Assembly: GCF_003668875.1 (NCBI RefSeq)
Contig: NZ_RAWM01000035.1
Span: forward strand, 1 to 64,000
Length of the DNA: 64,000 bases
Direction: 5' to 3'
From: Corallococcus interemptor
GTDB taxonomy: Bacteria > Myxococcota > Myxococcia > Myxococcales > Myxococcaceae
The notes below the pieces were generated by a model, which worked only from the letters and a program-made list of their open reading frames with translations, made no database searches and was not told where the DNA came from. Every line of letters starts with the position of its first letter. The stretch's first letter is position 1. The translations under genes and the position numbers were made by a program. Shown one piece after another: positions 61,011 to 64,000 of this stretch.

Positions 61011-62189
61011 ATGCTGGCTCCTTTCGTCTTCCTCTTCTTCATGCTCATGTCGTTGAGCGCCGTGGCCGTCGGCCGCTCGGCGCCCGGCCTCGTGCCGGTG
61101 AAGCGGACGCCGACCATGGACGGCATCGCGCTGCCGCTGGTGTCCTTCAGTTCGGATCAGGGCTTCGGCTACGGCGCCGTCGGCGGCATGTACCTGTACG
61201 GCGACGGCAGCAAGGCGCCCTATGCGCATGCCCTGTCCGCGCAGGTGTTCTTCACCGCGCGCGGCGCCATGAATCATTACCTCCGCTACGACGGGCCGCA
61301 GTTGCTGGGGCCCCTGCGGCTGGAGGGACGGCTGGAGTACCGCCAGGAGAAGAGCAGCCCCTTCTTCGGCGCGGGCAACCTGTCCGCCCCGGACTTCCGG
61401 GGGGACGTGGACAACGAGCGGTACAATTACGACAAGGGCTCGCCGGGCCTCTGGGTGCGTCTGCGCGGGCGGCCCTTCGGTGAGAAGCACCCGTTCCAGT
61501 CATACGTGGGCTACGGCTGGCGCTACACGCGCGTGTCACCCTACGAGACGTCCATCCTGGCGCAGGAGAAGCCCATTGGCATCGAGGGCGGACCCAGCGG
61601 GCAGCTGCTCGCGGGCGCGCTCTGGGACACGCGCGACGACGAGTCCGACCCGACGACCGGCGGCGTGGAGGAGGTGGCCCTGCGCGTGTCCGGCCTGGCC
61701 ACGTTCAGCCGCTACCAGTACGCGGGCGTGACGCTGAGCGAGCGCCGCTACATCCGGATTACGCCGCGGCTCATCTTCGCGCAGCGGCTCACGCTGGACA
61801 TGCTCTTCGGAGAGGTGCCGTTCTTCGAGTGGATGACCACGGGCGGCGTCAACGTGTCCGAGGGCATTGGCGGCATGAGCAGCGTGCGCGGCATCGAGCG
61901 CAACCGCTTCGCCGGCAACGTGAAGGCGTTCAGCAACTCCGAGCTGCGCTTCCAGGCCGCGCGGATGTCCTTCTTCGGGCAGCCGCTGGCCTTGGGCGCG
62001 GTGGTGTTCCTGGACCTGGGCCGCGTGTGGCATCCGGGTGTGACGGACGGCAAGTGGCATGAGTGGCACCCGGGCATCGGCGGCGGCCTGCGCTTCTCGC
62101 GCCGCGCGGCCGTGGTGCGCATGGACTACGCGCGCTCCACCGAGACGGGCCGTCAGCGCTTCTACATCACGTTCGGTCACATGTTCTAA
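61011..62189 (+). CDS. BamA/TamA-type outer-membrane beta-barrel (surface-antigen-like)
   Basis: The 392-residue protein has a signal peptide (MLAPFVFLFFMLMSLSAVAVG) and a series of beta strands ending in an aromatic residue, with Omp85-like motifs (GGLRFSRRAAVVRMDYARSTETGRQRFYITFGHMF) and the loop region SEGIGGMSSVRGIERNRFAGNVKAFSNSELRF, which includes VRGIERNRF like the VRGF/Y tip of lid loop 6. It lacks POTRA domains, so it is a short single-barrel member. Its role may be translocation or lipid/protein handling in the outer membrane. Confidence 0.78.
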   Translation: MLAPFVFLFFMLMSLSAVAVGRSAPGLVPVKRTPTMDGIALPLVSFSSDQGFGYGAVGGMYLYGDGSKAPYAHALSAQVFFTARGAMNHYLRYDGPQLLGPLRLEGRLEYRQEKSSPFFGAGNLSAPDFRGDVDNERYNYDKGSPGLWVRLRGRPFGEKHPFQSYVGYGWRYTRVSPYETSILAQEKPIGIEGGPSGQLLAGALWDTRDDESDPTTGGVEEVALRVSGLATFSRYQYAGVTLSERRYIRITPRLIFAQRLTLDMLFGEVPFFEWMTTGGVNVSEGIGGMSSVRGIERNRFAGNVKAFSNSELRFQAARMSFFGQPLALGAVVFLDLGRVWHPGVTDGKWHEWHPGIGGGLRFSRRAAVVRMDYARSTETGRQRFYITFGHMF

Positions 62190-62219
62190 CGGCGGGCCCG
62201 GGCGGCCGCCGCGTTGATT

Positions 62220-63299
62220 TCACGTGAGCGCGTCCACCCAGCCGCGAAGCCGCGCGTCCGTCTGCGCCTCGCCGCGCACGCCCTGCTCCACGTCGAGCGT
62301 CAGCGTGAGGAAGCCGCGCGACTCCAGGCCCTCGCGCAGCGCTTCGCGCGCCTGGGCGTCCGGGGCGAAGAGGATGCAGCCGTCACCGCCGCCCGCGCCG
62401 GAGAGCTTGCCCGCGCAGTGGTAGGACGCGGCGATGGCCAGCACGCGGCGCATGCCTTCGGTCTCCAGCGGGCCCAGCTCCAGCAGCAGCGCGTGCTGGG
62501 CCTTCACGGCCTCGGCGAAGGCGCGGAAGTCGCCGCCGCCCAGGCCGTCTTCAATGGCGTGGCCCAGTGCGTCCGAGCGCTCCACGAAGGCCTTGCGGCC
62601 GGCCTCCGCGAGCCGCGATTCCACCTGGCCGATGAGGAGCCTGGTGGACGCGCTCTCACCGGTGAAGGCGTAGAGCATGGACACGCGGGGCACGGGCATG
62701 CGCCAGAGGTCCACCGGAGGGGACTCCGCGAGCGCGGCGTTGAAGCGGCCGGTGTTGGCCGCGTCCGCGAGCGCGGTGATGTCGTAGCGGCGGTAGCGCA
62801 CGGTGCCACCCGCGAAGCTCGTGGCCACGTCGCCGCCGCTGCCCTTGCCGCCCTGCCCCAGCGTGTGCGCGGTGAGCGCGAGCTTGAGGACGTCGAACTT
62901 CTCCTCCAGCACGAAGCGCGCGGCCTCCGCGGCCAGCACCGTCGCGGACGCGCTGCCGCCGATGCCCAGCTTGTGGCCGCCGGGGCCCAGCGCGCCCGGA
63001 GCCACCGCGACGTCGAAGCCCACGCTCGCGCGGCCGTGCGCGCGCAGGGCTTCATCCAGGGTGCGGGCGACGAAGGAGAAGCCGGCGGGGACCTCGCGGT
63101 CCCACTTCACGCCTCGTGGCGTGGTGAGCCCCTGGAGCGTCCCCTCCTCCAGGCAGATGTGCACGCGCGAGTCCTGGCGCCTGCGCACGTACGCGGCCGT
63201 GCGCGGGGCCACGGCCGCGAGGCGGGCCACGCCGCCCCACAGCACGGCGTACTCGCCGGAGAGGAACAGCTTGCCCGGGGCGGAGAGCGCTCGGTCCAT
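62220..63299 (-). CDS. GHMP kinase, probable phosphomevalonate kinase
   Basis: The 359-residue protein has GHMP motifs: SAPGKLFLSGEYAVLWGG at the start, GIGGSASATVLAAEAARFV (ATP loop) and AGKLSGAGGGDGCILFA at the end, with GQGGKGSGGDVATSFAGG in between. It overlaps the stop of a diphosphomevalonate decarboxylase by 1 nt, so it works in the mevalonate pathway to isopentenyl diphosphate. The GSGGDVATS segment favours phosphomevalonate over mevalonate kinase, but I cannot be certain. Confidence 0.78.
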   Translation of the reverse strand: MDRALSAPGKLFLSGEYAVLWGGVARLAAVAPRTAAYVRRRQDSRVHICLEEGTLQGLTTPRGVKWDREVPAGFSFVARTLDEALRAHGRASVGFDVAVAPGALGPGGHKLGIGGSASATVLAAEAARFVLEEKFDVLKLALTAHTLGQGGKGSGGDVATSFAGGTVRYRRYDITALADAANTGRFNAALAESPPVDLWRMPVPRVSMLYAFTGESASTRLLIGQVESRLAEAGRKAFVERSDALGHAIEDGLGGGDFRAFAEAVKAQHALLLELGPLETEGMRRVLAIAASYHCAGKLSGAGGGDGCILFAPDAQAREALREGLESRGFLTLTLDVEQGVRGEAQTDARLRGWVDALT

Positions 63300-64000
63300 C
63301 AGAACAGGTGCTCGGTGAGCAGCGTCGCGTCACCGCCGGGCACGCAGCGCACCACGTCCACGGCGCCGCAGGCTCGGGCCAGCGCTTCCGCCGCGACCTC
63401 GTGGGCCGCGTTCGTCAGCAGCACCGGGTTCGGGCCCGCGTCGAGCGTGAACCACACCGGCACGCCCTTCTTGCGCTGCTCGCGCAGGTGCTGGATGAGC
63501 CCCAGCGTCGCCGAGTTCAGGTAGCAGAGCGGCGGATCCGCCGCGAGCGAGGTGGAGTGCATGCGCCATGCGTTGCGCTCGCACAGCTCACCCAGCGCCT
63601 CCAGGTCCTTCTTCGCGATGAGCTCCCGGGCGCGGGGCACTTCGGCTTCCGCGTCCTTCACCCATGCCGGATAGTAGGGGCTGGTCTCCACCGTGTTCTT
63701 CATCCCGTCCCGCGACTTCACCTCCTTCTCGCCGCGGTCGAGGATGGCCACCACCATGCGCAGGTCCGCCCAGTGGCCCGCGTCGAAGCGCTGCACGGCG
63801 TAGCTGTCCTCGCCGTCCTCGCGCTCGCCGCGCATCCACTCGCAGAAGCCGCCCTGCACGCTGCGGCACGCGGAGCCACTGCCCCGCCGGGCCAGGATGC
63901 TGGAGGCCCGCGTGTCCTGCGGCAGCCCCGCCGCCGCGCGCCCCGCCACCGCCAGCGCCGCGAAGCCCGCCGCGCTGCTGGCCAGGCCCGCCGCCATGGG
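63299..64000 (-). CDS. diphosphomevalonate decarboxylase, C-terminal part (runs off the window end)
   Basis: The last 233 codons or so of the gene lie in the window. The fragment begins with GLASSAAGFAALAVAG, the ATP-binding loop of diphosphomevalonate decarboxylases, and continues with ARRGSGSACRSVQGGFCEW and DAGPNPVLLTNA, which match the family's catalytic part. It makes isopentenyl diphosphate in the mevalonate pathway. The start lies outside the window. It overlaps the downstream kinase gene by 1 nt. Confidence 0.88.
   Translation of the reverse strand, partial: PMAAGLASSAAGFAALAVAGRAAAGLPQDTRASSILARRGSGSACRSVQGGFCEWMRGEREDGEDSYAVQRFDAGHWADLRMVVAILDRGEKEVKSRDGMKNTVETSPYYPAWVKDAEAEVPRARELIAKKDLEALGELCERNAWRMHSTSLAADPPLCYLNSATLGLIQHLREQRKKGVPVWFTLDAGPNPVLLTNAAHEVAAEALARACGAVDVVRCVPGGDATLLTEHLF

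Overview
The window is chromosomal DNA from a high-GC, Gram-negative delta-type bacterium, almost certainly a myxobacterium of the Myxococcaceae (Corallococcus or Myxococcus-like; genus not certain). The evidence is the roughly 70% GC with strongly GC-biased third codon positions, abundant lipoproteins, a zinc-finger/Ser-Thr-kinase/TPR fusion next to a sigma factor, two DUF4388 proteins, ELWxxDGT-repeat proteins and a mevalonate-pathway operon. It is mostly ordinary chromosome with a few accessory pieces.

Layout. 1-6.6 kb: a partial lipoprotein, a chalcone-isomerase-like exported protein, a LysM/C39/muramidase-type protein, then an ECF-like sigma factor with a zinc-finger kinase. 6.6-9 kb: a RiPP-type locus (HvfA-like lipoprotein precursor, MNIO/DUF692 enzyme, HvfC partner). 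9-16 kb: a thioesterase-TetR-metallopeptidase operon divergent from a FabF-type ketosynthase, then a RamB/ScfR-like XRE regulator with a TPR protein. 16-24 kb: TauE/DUF1634 exporter, a zinc phospholipase C-like protein, PepA, a DUF4388 protein, a SurA-like/DsbA fusion and LpxC. 24-32 kb: RuvB, an MBL hydrolase, an ELW-repeat lipoprotein, RuvA, RuvC, YebC. 32-39 kb: a DUF4388 receiver-like protein, an Fpg-like glycosylase lacking the catalytic proline, and the RNA-repair locus rtcBA with divergent rtcR. 39-46 kb: a secreted protease/lipoprotein operon and an ECF sigma factor with two zinc-finger partners. 46-52 kb: a DTW-domain tRNA enzyme, a two-gene ATPase/TOPRIM-like module of atypical composition (defence-like), DsbD and an SPFH protein. 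52-58 kb: the isc operon (iscS-iscU-iscA-hscB-hscA-fdx) and tRNA-Leu(CAG). 58-64 kb: a phosphodiesterase/flippase-like pair, a BamA-like barrel and a mevalonate operon cut by the window end.

The pieces that deserve most attention are the ATPase/TOPRIM-like module (47.6-49.3 kb), the lipoprotein RiPP precursor with three GSC repeats (8.7 kb), the start-codon hairpin at 1.2 kb, the rtc regulatory region with a near-perfect sigma-54 site and an apparently leaderless rtcR, the Pro-to-Ala Fpg homologue, and the IscS with an approximately 48-residue insertion. No CRISPR array, insertion sequence, prophage or rRNA was found. All functional calls come from reading the sequence; no searches were run.
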